Origin: Chthonomonadaceae bacterium
GTDB taxonomy: Bacteria; Armatimonadota; Chthonomonadetes; Chthonomonadales; Chthonomonadaceae
Reading direction: 5' to 3'
Assembly (NCBI GenBank): GCA_025054835.1
Contig: JANWZQ010000093.1
Location: 1 to 41,582 of the forward strand
Length of the DNA: 41,582 nt
In this document: positions 1 through 6,774 of the stretch, piece by piece
Numbering within the stretch: position 1 is the first letter of the stretch
Layout of the letters: every line of letters starts with the position of its first letter
Translations under genes and position numbers: made by a program
Notes under the pieces: model-generated
Told to the model about the DNA's origin: nothing
The model's input: only the letters and a program-made list of their open reading frames with translations
Database searches by the model: none

Positions 1-201
1 AATATCTCGCTCATCACGGACTATGACAGCGGGCTGGTTGCCGCTGGAGAGGTGCCTCCGTGTCAGCAGGATGAGATTTACGCGGTTTTCCTGAAGAACG
101 CGGAGCGTGTGAAACGCGTGGTGCTGGAGCTGGTGCGCAGGATCCCGCTGGATCTGGACAGTCCGTGTCATCATGCACTGGATCATGCGAAAGTGGGGTA
201 G
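1..201 (+). CDS. mtnP: 5'-methylthioadenosine/purine nucleoside phosphorylase, C-terminal end (partial)
   Basis: Only the last 66 codons are inside the window; the gene enters from the left edge in frame 1 and stops with TAG at 199-201. The segment starts with ISLITDYDSGLV, matching the substrate-binding TDYD stretch near the end of MTAP/PNP-family phosphorylases. It ends with a Cys-containing tail (SPCHHALDHAKV) resembling the CxxAL tail of archaeal and bacterial members. The family cleaves methylthioadenosine to adenine and methylthioribose-1-phosphate. mtnA starts only 9 bp downstream and apt follows, so the three genes form a coherent MTA and adenine salvage operon. That context favours MTAP over a general purine nucleoside phosphorylase. 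The symbol is an inference from context because the N-terminal two thirds are not visible. Confidence 0.75.
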   Translation, partial: NISLITDYDSGLVAAGEVPPCQQDEIYAVFLKNAERVKRVVLELVRRIPLDLDSPCHHALDHAKVG

Positions 202-210
202 GGAGACGCC

Positions 211-1314
211 ATGCCCATCGGGACGCAGAACAAGCCGCTACAGACGGTGATGTGGGAGGCGGGCAAGGTCCGCCTGATTGATCAGACGGCGCTGCCGGAG
301 AAGCTGCAGTATGTGGAGTACACGGACTGGCGGGATGTGGCCGAGGCCATCCGCACGATGGTGGTGCGCGGGGCGCCGGCCATCGGGTGCGCGGCGGCGC
401 TGGGTCTGGCGCTGGGCGCACGCGGGATCATCGCGGATGGGCGGGAGTCGTTCCTGCGTCGTGTGACGGGGATTGCGGACACCTTCCGGGCCGCGCGCCC
501 TACTGCGGTCAACCTGTTCTGGGCAATCGACCGGGTGCTGGCGGCGGCGGCGGAGACCGAGGGCAATCCGGTGGATCTGAAAGATGCCATGCTGGTGGAA
601 GCCCTGCTGATGCTGGATGAGGATATCGAGACGAACCGGCGTCTGGGGCAGTATGGTGCGGCCCTCCTGCCTGATCCGGTGAACGTGCTGACGCACTGCA
701 ATGCGGGCGCTCTGGCGACCGTGGGGTACGGCACTGCGCTGGGTGTGGTGCGCGCGGCGGTGGAGGCGGGGAAGAAGGTGCATGTGTATGCGGACGAGAC
801 GCGCCCCCGCTTGCAGGGGATGAAGCTGACCGCGTGGGAGCTGGCGCGGGATCAGATCCCGGTGACGGTGATTGCCGATAGTATGGCGGCGAGTCTGATG
901 CGGCAGGGCAAGATCGATTGTGTGATTGTGGGTGCGGACCGGATCGCGGCCAATGGCGATACCGCGAACAAGATCGGGACGTACGGACTTGCGGTGCTGG
1001 CGCAGCATCACAACATTCCTTTCTATGTGGCTGCCCCGCTCTCGACGATTGACACGAAGCTGGCCAGTGGCCTGCAGATCCCGATTGAACAGCGGGACAC
1101 GGTGGAGATGACGCACATTGAGGGGATTCGCATTGCTCCGGAGGGTGTGGATGTAATCAATCCGGCCTTCGATGTGACCCCGGGAGAGTTGATTACCGGG
1201 TTCATCACGGAGAAGGGGGTATTGCAACCGCCATTCGGTTCGGAGGCGTCGGTGCCTGCTCTGCCATCGGAAGGTCAGGAGGAGACGGAGGCGAAGGAGA
1301 CGGTGACCGCGTAG
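211..1314 (+). CDS. mtnA: S-methyl-5-thioribose-1-phosphate isomerase
   Basis: 367 aa, the usual MtnA length. It converts methylthioribose-1-phosphate to methylthioribulose-1-phosphate in methionine salvage. Visible family motifs are RGAPAIGCAAALG in the N-terminal half, THCNAGALAT containing Cys163, VYADETRPRLQG, and GADRIAANGD containing Asp243. Cys163 and Asp243 line up with the catalytic Cys160/Asp240 pair of the Bacillus subtilis enzyme. The ATG at 211 follows a GGGAGA ribosome-binding site. The gene lies between the phosphorylase that makes its substrate and apt, which recycles the adenine released in that step. The C-terminal 25 residues are an acidic low-complexity tail rich in Glu. 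Homologous eIF2B-like proteins exist, but both catalytic residues are present, so MtnA is well supported. Confidence 0.95.
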   Translation: MPIGTQNKPLQTVMWEAGKVRLIDQTALPEKLQYVEYTDWRDVAEAIRTMVVRGAPAIGCAAALGLALGARGIIADGRESFLRRVTGIADTFRAARPTAVNLFWAIDRVLAAAAETEGNPVDLKDAMLVEALLMLDEDIETNRRLGQYGAALLPDPVNVLTHCNAGALATVGYGTALGVVRAAVEAGKKVHVYADETRPRLQGMKLTAWELARDQIPVTVIADSMAASLMRQGKIDCVIVGADRIAANGDTANKIGTYGLAVLAQHHNIPFYVAAPLSTIDTKLASGLQIPIEQRDTVEMTHIEGIRIAPEGVDVINPAFDVTPGELITGFITEKGVLQPPFGSEASVPALPSEGQEETEAKETVTA

Positions 1315-1347
1315 CGGGTATCCGGAAGATCTGAAAGAGGGGACGGG

Positions 1348-1881
1348 TTGCCAGATATGGGCCGACTGTTAGCCGAGGACCTGGTTCGGGATGTGCCGGA
1401 CTTCCCGAAGCCGGGCATCCTGTTCAAGGATATCACTCCGGTGGTGCAGAATCATGCCGCTCTGAAAGAGGTGGTGCAGCTGCTGGCGGAATGGGCACGT
1501 CCGAAGCAGGTGGATGCGGTTGTCGGGATTGAGGCCCGCGGCTTCATCTTCGGCGCTCCGATTGCTCTGGAGCTGGGTGTGGGCTTTGTTCCGTTGCGCA
1601 AGCTGGGTAAGCTGCCGTACAATCGCGTGGCCGAGGAGTACGCGCTGGAGTACGGCACGAACACGGTGGAGATGCATGCTGATTCGGTGCAGCCGGGCCA
1701 GAATATCATCATCATTGATGATCTGCTGGCAACGGGGGGCACAGCAGCGGCGGCGGCCCGCCTCGTGGAGCGTCTGGGGGGCCGGGTGGCCGGCTTTGGT
1801 TTCCTGATCGAGCTGGAGTTTCTGGAAGGGCGGAAGGTGCTCAGTCCCTACGATGTGCACGCGTTGATCCGCTACCCGTGA
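1348..1881 (+). CDS. apt: Adenine phosphoribosyltransferase
   Basis: 177 aa. It transfers the phosphoribosyl group of PRPP to adenine, giving AMP. The PRPP-binding loop reads IIIIDDLLATGGTA, with the DD pair at residues 124-125 counted from the TTG start. The upstream stretch DFPKPGILFKDITP and the segment ARGFIFGAPIALEL are diagnostic of bacterial Apt. A GAGGGG ribosome-binding site at 1336-1341 fits the TTG at 1348 (6 bp spacing) better than the ATG at 1357, but either start is possible. It is the third gene of the mtnP-mtnA-apt salvage operon. Its last 10 bp overlap the 3' end of the convergent pyruvate kinase gene, and no terminator separates the two. Confidence 0.93.
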   Translation: MPDMGRLLAEDLVRDVPDFPKPGILFKDITPVVQNHAALKEVVQLLAEWARPKQVDAVVGIEARGFIFGAPIALELGVGFVPLRKLGKLPYNRVAEEYALEYGTNTVEMHADSVQPGQNIIIIDDLLATGGTAAAAARLVERLGGRVAGFGFLIELEFLEGRKVLSPYDVHALIRYP

Positions 1882-3476
1882 TCCGCCGGGGCTTTCTGCG
1901 GGGGTTCTCCGGTGTTGCCGCTTTCCCCTTCCAGCCATTGCGCCCACGCGTGCAGTTCTCGCAGGAGGCTGCGTTTTTTGAGCTGATGCTCCTGCATGCG
2001 GCGCAGAATGTCGTCCAGTGTGCGTACGGCTTTGATGACGTGGGGCCCTTTGTTGAGCATGACGCACTCTGCGCGAACGCCCATGGCAGCGTCGGTGATT
2101 TCGGCGCGTGATGGGCGCCCTTTCTGTGCCAGTCCTTCCAGCACCTGTGTGGCCCAGATCACCGGCACGTGTGCTGCCTCGCACACCCAGAGGATCTCCT
2201 CCTGCACTTCGGCCATGCGCTCGTAGCCCAGTTCGACCGCCAGGTCTCCCCGGGCGATCATGATGCCCACACTCTCCGCACGCAATCCTGCCAGCAGCAG
2301 TTGTGGCAATGCGAGGAATGCGCGTTGTGTTTCCACCTTGATTACGATGGCCGGGGGCGTGGCCGAGAGTTCGCTGAGTCGTTGGCGGAGCTCATCGACG
2401 TCGCTGGCGCGCTGCACGAATGAATAGCCGATCATGTCGGCGTGGGCAGCGATGAACGGCAGGTTCTGCAGGTCCTGCTCGGTGAGGGCAGGCAGGTTCA
2501 GGGCGCTGTCTGGCAGGTTGATCCCCTTCTCTGCACGCAGTTTTTCTCCGCTATCCCGGGCGTGGGTGATCTCGATCAGCAACGCGTCCGGGCGCACGTC
2601 GCGTACGATCCCTCCGATTTTGCCGTCATCGAACCAGATGCGTTCGCCCGGCCGGACACAGGGGAACACTTCGGGTAGCTGGCAGGCGATCTGTGCCGGG
2701 TGGATGATGCGCCCTTCCGGGTCTCGCCGGGCCACCTGTCCCGGCAGGGGATCGCGTGTGAGGCGCAGGAGGTCTCCTTTGAAGAGTCGAAGGACGCCAA
2801 GCTCGGGTTCTTCCTGTCGCACGTGTCCGGTTCGCAGCTTCGGTCCGGCGAGGTCCATGAGCAGGCGGCAGGTGCGTCCGGTCTCCTGTTGTGCACGGCG
2901 CAGGTGTGTTGCCATCTGATGCCACGCGTCCGGATGATCATGAGCGCAGTTGATGCGCATGCAGTCCATGCCACTGACGATCAGTTCCCGCACGAAGTCC
3001 GGGTCGGTTGCTGCTTCGGCAGGCATGGTGACCATGATGCGCACCTTGCGTCCAGGGGGTGGAGGGCCGAGAAGGCGGCAGGTGTTCTGCTCGAGGAGTG
3101 CCCGCCCCTGTGCGCAGGTTGGTGGTGGGATTTCTGAAGCGCTCGCGGGGAGCGGGCTTCCGATGAGCCCGTTCAAGATCCGGAGGAGGGCGTCGATACT
3201 GAAGGCCACGCTGGCCTCGTTGCGCCCCAGCGAGGAGAGGCCGATCGAGGCCAGATCTTCCTGCAGGGGGCGCAGATCGTAGCGGCGGAAGGCGAGGTAG
3301 TGGAGCAGGTTGCACGCGCTCTGGCGGTGCGTCGGATGCACGGACGTGAGACAGTCTCTGTGGCGTGCCTCGGTACGGGAGATTTCTTCCCGGATTTGCA
3401 GGAGTCGTTCGGCGATTGTCTGCAGGGCGCGCCGGTCCCAGCTGGCGCATCGGGAGGGGGTTCCATTCGCGTTCAT
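1872..3476 (-). CDS. Pyruvate kinase-family protein with N-terminal extension and no C-terminal domain
   Basis: 534 aa. Residues 1-115 form an extension not present in classical pyruvate kinase; it contains SACNLLHYLAFRRYDLR and LSSLGRNEA. The kinase barrel follows, with MRINCAHD in place of the usual RxNFSHG, then LLMDLAGPKLRTG, VIKVETQRA (likely catalytic Lys), IMIARGDLAVELG and ATQVLEGLAQKGRPSRAE. It finishes shortly after VMLNKGPHV, where classical enzymes have MLSGETA and then the allosteric C-terminal domain; that domain is missing. This architecture matches a recognised set of pyruvate kinase-like proteins in bacteria and plants. Phosphotransfer from phosphoenolpyruvate to ADP is likely but allosteric control must differ. 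The ATG at 3476 has GCGAGG 8 bp upstream. It sits 58 bp after hemQ on the same strand. Confidence 0.82.
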   Translation of the reverse strand: MNANGTPSRCASWDRRALQTIAERLLQIREEISRTEARHRDCLTSVHPTHRQSACNLLHYLAFRRYDLRPLQEDLASIGLSSLGRNEASVAFSIDALLRILNGLIGSPLPASASEIPPPTCAQGRALLEQNTCRLLGPPPPGRKVRIMVTMPAEAATDPDFVRELIVSGMDCMRINCAHDHPDAWHQMATHLRRAQQETGRTCRLLMDLAGPKLRTGHVRQEEPELGVLRLFKGDLLRLTRDPLPGQVARRDPEGRIIHPAQIACQLPEVFPCVRPGERIWFDDGKIGGIVRDVRPDALLIEITHARDSGEKLRAEKGINLPDSALNLPALTEQDLQNLPFIAAHADMIGYSFVQRASDVDELRQRLSELSATPPAIVIKVETQRAFLALPQLLLAGLRAESVGIMIARGDLAVELGYERMAEVQEEILWVCEAAHVPVIWATQVLEGLAQKGRPSRAEITDAAMGVRAECVMLNKGPHVIKAVRTLDDILRRMQEHQLKKRSLLRELHAWAQWLEGESGNTGEPPQKAPADHG

Positions 3477-3534
3477 AGCGGTTGCCTCGCCATTGAGTAC
3501 TGCTGCTCGAATGGTGCGTCTGTTCGGGTGCAGT

Positions 3535-4236
3535 TCAGCCGATTGCGTCGAGCGCGTCGCGCAGGGGCATCTGCACGCAGGTGAATATCGGGGTGTCCCG
3601 TAGCGTGTACTTGCTGGATTCTGTTTCGCGCAGGGCCATCACCAGGTCCAGAAAGTCGGCCATGACGTCGGTCTCGAATGCCACGACGAATTCCTGATCG
3701 TCGATGCCGAAGGAGTAGGTGGTGTTGAGTTTGACAGAGGGGAACTTGTGTCCGATGAGGATGTGCTCCTCCATGATTTTCTGCCGTTCCTGCAACGGGA
3801 GGAGGTACCACGCGCGGGTTTTGACGAAGGGGTAGACGAAGAGGTATTTGCGCCCTGTGGGTCGGAGCAACAGGCGTCGTCCCTCGGGCGCTCCCTGCTC
3901 GGTCGGGTCCTGATACTGGGAGGCCTTTGTCATGGCGAGATAGCAGTAGGGCTGGGAGGCCCATCGCCCCATGCCGGTTCTGAGCAGGCGTGCCCCGTGT
4001 TTCTGGATTGTTTCCAGTTGTGGCGCGGCGTTCCAGAGGAGCAGGTCGACGTCGCCCCGCACGCCGGTGAGAGAGTAGCACCGTACCATCATTTCCGCGG
4101 CGGCTTCTTCTACTGCGGCGGCGAAATCGGCTTTGTCGCGTTCGCGCTCTTCTGGTGGCAGGCGACGCCACGCGGGGTCGAACTTGTAGAAAGCAAACTG
4201 TACCACGGTGCGCCCGCGGTTCTCTGTTCCGTTCAC
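3535..4236 (-). CDS. hemQ: Coproheme decarboxylase (chlorite dismutase-like, HemQ/ChdC)
   Basis: 233 aa, typical of the HemQ family, which oxidatively decarboxylates coproheme III to heme b in the coproporphyrin-dependent branch of heme synthesis. Evidence includes VVQFAFYKFDPAWRRL at the start, VYPFVKTRAWYLLP (Tyr135 matching the catalytic Tyr of the YPMSK motif in firmicute enzymes), and IGHKFPSV with His163 in the axial heme-ligand position. The tail TYSFGIDDQEFVVAFET is also characteristic. The start is a GTG at 4236 with AAGGA 9 bp upstream. A chlorite dismutase activity is less likely given these motifs. It lies between a secreted WD40 gene and the pyruvate kinase gene on the same strand, with short gaps, so co-transcription is plausible. 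No other heme gene is in the window. Confidence 0.9.
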   Translation of the reverse strand: MNGTENRGRTVVQFAFYKFDPAWRRLPPEERERDKADFAAAVEEAAAEMMVRCYSLTGVRGDVDLLLWNAAPQLETIQKHGARLLRTGMGRWASQPYCYLAMTKASQYQDPTEQGAPEGRRLLLRPTGRKYLFVYPFVKTRAWYLLPLQERQKIMEEHILIGHKFPSVKLNTTYSFGIDDQEFVVAFETDVMADFLDLVMALRETESSKYTLRDTPIFTCVQMPLRDALDAIG

Positions 4237-4274
4237 CGTTTCGGGTCCTTCTGTTGTCGCGTGCAGTTGCCGGA

Positions 4275-5279
4275 TCAGGGCAGTATGACGATTGCCCGGA
4301 CGGTTCCGAGGTGCGCCTCGACTTTCATGAGGAGCTGCCCGCTGGTAGCATTCCAGTAGCGCAGGGTGCGGTCTTCACCCCCGCTGATCAGTATCCGGCC
4401 GTCGGGCGAGAAGGCCAGTGCGGTTACCGCTCGTTCGTGTCCTGCGGGAAAGACCGTTGTTTCGCGGCCCTTTTCAGCGTCCCAGAGGCGGATCCTGCCG
4501 CTTTCGTCGCCGGTGGCGATGGTACGGCCATCGGAGGAGAAGGCCACAGCCAGTACGCCTCCGTCACCCGCACGAATACGGTGTTTGAGGCTGCCGTCAT
4601 CGATCTGCCATGTTTTCAGGAAGGCATCTTCTGAGACGCTGGCGATGCTCCTGCCTCCCGGCGCGATGGCAATCGCGGCGACGGGCCGGTCATGGGCCAC
4701 GATGTTGGACCGGTACTCCAGAGGCATGGCGCCGGCGCGTGTGACTCTCCAGACGCGGAGGGTTCGATCGGCGCTGGCGCTGACCAGCACTTCACTGGAA
4801 GCGAATTGCAGGGCGCGGATTGCATCGGCGTGCGCGTCTAAGCTGGCCAGTTCCTTGCCGTCGGATGCGTTCCACAGGCGGATGCGCCGATCGTCTCCGG
4901 CGGTGGCGATGGTACGGCCATCGGGGGAGACGGCCAGAGCCAGTACGGGCGCGCCTGCGTCCTGCGCCAGGGTTGGCCGGGCACCGGGCACGTTCCAGAT
5001 TTTGAGTTTACCATCCCGTCCCGCAGAAACCAGCGTCATGCCCGGGTTGCCGGGCAGCAGGGCGATTCCCGTTACCGGTCCGTCGTGCGCGCCGATGACC
5101 GTTGCCAGTTTTCCCTGCCGGTCCCACCGTTTGATGGCGTGGTCTTCTCCGGCGGAGAGCACTTCGGGCAGTGCGGGGGCGGGTTGTGCCCGTGTCTGCA
5201 AGGGAGAGAGTGCGCAGAGCACCAGCACCGCCATGCCGACACTGCTTCTGCGGAAAGAGAGTCCGATCCGGTCTTTCAA
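4275..5279 (-). CDS. Secreted WD40-repeat beta-propeller protein
   Basis: 334 aa. An N-terminal signal peptide (basic DRIGLSFRRS, then hydrophobic MAVLVLCALSPLQ and an Ala-rich end near TRAQPAPA) is followed by WD40 repeats filling the rest of the protein. Recurrent blade signatures are SPDGRTIATAGDDRRIRLW, SADRTLRVW, SEDAFLKTW, SSDGRTIATGDESGRIRLW and SPDGRILISGGEDRTLRYW, consistent with one seven-blade propeller. Such proteins are scaffolds rather than enzymes; the partner is unknown. The best-supported start is TTG at 5279, with AAGGAG about 11 bp upstream. It is the next gene after the ECF sigma factor on the same strand, separated by 166 bp holding a strong hairpin. It may be a target or sensor partner of that sigma factor, but this is inference. 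Confidence 0.8.
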   Translation of the reverse strand: MKDRIGLSFRRSSVGMAVLVLCALSPLQTRAQPAPALPEVLSAGEDHAIKRWDRQGKLATVIGAHDGPVTGIALLPGNPGMTLVSAGRDGKLKIWNVPGARPTLAQDAGAPVLALAVSPDGRTIATAGDDRRIRLWNASDGKELASLDAHADAIRALQFASSEVLVSASADRTLRVWRVTRAGAMPLEYRSNIVAHDRPVAAIAIAPGGRSIASVSEDAFLKTWQIDDGSLKHRIRAGDGGVLAVAFSSDGRTIATGDESGRIRLWDAEKGRETTVFPAGHERAVTALAFSPDGRILISGGEDRTLRYWNATSGQLLMKVEAHLGTVRAIVILP

Positions 5280-5383
5280 CCTGTTCTACGCTCCTTCTCT
5301 GTGACAGGTTTGCCATTCTGTTAGACCGGAATTGTTTCCTGTTGTTGCACGGGGTCCTGCCGGGCCTCGGCCGTACGCACAGA

Positions 5384-5421
5384 GTTGTGGACCGGAACGG
5401 GTCGGGGTTCCGGTCCACAAC
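5384..5421 (-). terminator. Perfect 15-bp inverted repeat between sigma factor and WD40 genes
   Basis: Arms 5384-5398 (GTTGTGGACCGGAAC) and 5407-5421 (GTTCCGGTCCACAAC) are exact reverse complements around an 8-nt loop. The site lies 24 bp past the stop of the ECF sigma gene, so a role as its terminator is natural. The minus-strand sequence after the hairpin has no run of T, so it is not a textbook intrinsic terminator. It could instead be an operator or an mRNA-processing or stabilising hairpin for the WD40-hemQ-pyk transcript. Confidence 0.5.
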
Positions 5422-5445
5422 ATTGTTGTGGCGTGCCTCTGTAGC

Positions 5446-6033
5446 CTAGGTTGTGCTCAGCAACAGGCGGGCGCTGCTCCATCCATGGGATGTGAGCATG
5501 GCGCGCAGGCGTTCCCGGGCCCGATGGATGCGTGAGCGCGTGGTTCCCGGTGAGCATCCCATCACCTGAGAGATCTCTTCGTAGCTCCATCCGTACAGAT
5601 CGCAGAGCAGTACTGTGACGCGCAGTCTGGGGGAGAGCGACTGCAACGCCTGCTCCAGCCGTTCGTTCAGCACGACGTCCATCAGCAGGTGTTCCGGGTT
5701 ATGTTCCCGGCCAGCAGCGGTTCTGTTCTGGTGTTCGACAGCATCCAGCGAGATGGTTTCTACTTTCCGCGCGCGGCGCATGTCGACGAACACGTTGTGC
5801 GCGATCCGGCTCACCCATGCCATGAAGGGTCGCTCGGGATCATAGTAGTGGAAGAACCGGTATGCCCGGACGAGTGCCTCCTGCGTGATCTCTTCTGCGA
5901 GCGTGGGGCAACTGGCCAGACATCGGGCATAGTTGTAGAGGCGCGTGTAGTGCTGACGCACCAGGGTGTCGAACGTCTGGCGCGGGTCTTTGCCTGCAGA
6001 TTTTTTCGGCGGGTCCTGCCGCGGCATGCTCAC
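5446..6033 (-). CDS. ECF-type RNA polymerase sigma factor
   Basis: 195 aa, usual for ECF sigma factors. Region 2 is seen in RQHYTRLYNYARCLASC, ITQEALVRAYRFFHYYDP and FMAWVSRIAHNVFVDMRRA. Region 4 is seen in LSPRLRVTVLLCDLYGWSYEEISQVMGCS and the recognition helix PGTTRSRIHRARERLR. A Glu-containing linker of about 40 residues separates them. The GTG at 6033 has AAGGAG 6 bp upstream; an ATG six bases later is the alternative. No zinc-finger anti-sigma factor gene follows. The next gene downstream is the secreted WD40 protein. It is divergent from the winged-helix regulator across a 113-bp promoter region. Confidence 0.92.
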   Translation of the reverse strand: MSMPRQDPPKKSAGKDPRQTFDTLVRQHYTRLYNYARCLASCPTLAEEITQEALVRAYRFFHYYDPERPFMAWVSRIAHNVFVDMRRARKVETISLDAVEHQNRTAAGREHNPEHLLMDVVLNERLEQALQSLSPRLRVTVLLCDLYGWSYEEISQVMGCSPGTTRSRIHRARERLRAMLTSHGWSSARLLLSTT

Positions 6034-6070
6034 TTTCGTCTCCTTCTGCCCGTATGTATCTATGAAAATG

Positions 6071-6099
6071 TTGACGCGAAAGGCTATTCACGATATACT
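6071..6099 (+). promoter_or_regulatory. Sigma-70-type promoter of the winged-helix/IDH operon
   Basis: TTGACG (6071-6076) and TATACT (6094-6099) are separated by 17 bp, close to the housekeeping consensus. The predicted start site is about 40 bp before the ATG at 6147. The -10 box lies inside a palindrome (6087-6108). Confidence 0.75.
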
Positions 6100-6108
6100 A
6101 TACGTGAA
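6087..6108. promoter_or_regulatory. Palindromic operator candidate over the -10 box
   Basis: TTCACG (6087-6092) and CGTGAA (6103-6108) are perfect inverted half-sites 10 bp apart, centre to centre about 16 bp. The spacer contains the TATACT -10 hexamer. A dimer bound here would block polymerase, so this is a likely autoregulatory site for the winged-helix protein encoded just downstream. The binding protein is inferred. Confidence 0.5.
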
Positions 6109-6146
6109 AAGTTTGTCAGGAAATTCCCGACAGGTTCGATTTTTGC

Positions 6147-6575
6147 ATGGAAACGTTGAACGGGCAGCAGGCAGCTGTGGAGGATCCCGGCGTCTCGCTG
6201 GCAGACGTTGTGGAGACGCAGCATCACGAGTGGACGTTTCTCTCCAATCACGCGCATGTGGTGATCTGTCTGGCGCAGAACCCGGAGGTACGGGTACGCG
6301 ATGTGGCGCTGCGCGTTGGCATCACCGAGCGGGCTGTGCAACGCATCATCGCGGATCTGGAGGAGGCAGGCATCATTACCCGGGTGCGTGACGGACGGCG
6401 TAACCATTACCTGATACACGGGCACCGGCCGTTGCGTCACCCTGTTGAGTCGCACCGTACTGTCGGGGACCTGATACGTATGGTGTTCCCGAACGCTCTG
6501 CAGCCACATGACAGTCAGGTGGCAACACCCTCATCACGGGAAGAAGGAGGTAACACCGATGCAACAGCTGGATAA
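6147..6575 (+). CDS. Winged-helix (MarR/ArsR-like) transcriptional regulator
   Basis: 142 aa. Residues about 28-95 form a winged-helix domain: [18 protein letters not shown], then [18 protein letters not shown] (helix-turn-helix) and [19 protein letters not shown] (wing). This N-terminal pattern is a widespread small regulator family, often annotated only as helix-turn-helix protein. The C-terminal 45 residues keep [20 protein letters not shown], typical of the same family, then a low-complexity tail. The ribosome-binding site is weak (CAGG about 11 bp before the ATG). It is first in an apparent operon with a 71-residue protein and isocitrate dehydrogenase, so it may respond to a metabolite of central metabolism. 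No ligand-binding domain is visible. Confidence 0.8.
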   Translation: METLNGQQAAVEDPGVSLADVVETQHHEWTFLSNHAHVVICLAQNPEVRVRDVALRVGITERAVQRIIADLEEAGIITRVRDGRRNHYLIHGHRPLRHPVESHRTVGDLIRMVFPNALQPHDSQVATPSSREEGGNTDATAG

Positions 6576-6774
6576 CATCCGCATCTATTCCTGCCTGGAT
6601 CGGAACGGCGCGGGAACCAACTGTGTGCGCGTGGAAATTGATCTGCTCAACGGCACTGCTGCCGCAGGACAGATGACGACCCGGGAGGCGCGTGCGCTGG
6701 CGAGCATCCTGCTGGAGGCGGCGGATGCCGTGGAGGCGCGCACCGGACGGAATGACCTGCAGAGGGGAGTATGA
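6559..6774 (+). CDS. Small hypothetical protein (71 aa) between regulator and isocitrate dehydrogenase
   Basis: The ATG at 6559 has a very strong AAGGAGG site 8 bp upstream, located inside the 3' end of the regulator gene, which it overlaps by 17 bp. The stop TGA overlaps the ATG of the isocitrate dehydrogenase gene (ATGA), so the three genes are translationally linked. The sequence begins with a beta-strand-like [13 protein letters not shown] and [10 protein letters not shown] and ends in an amphipathic helix [18 protein letters not shown]. No membrane segment or metal motif is present. I do not recognise the family. A longer frame starting at 6508 is open but lacks a ribosome-binding site. 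Confidence 0.7.
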   Translation: MQQLDNIRIYSCLDRNGAGTNCVRVEIDLLNGTAAAGQMTTREARALASILLEAADAVEARTGRNDLQRGV

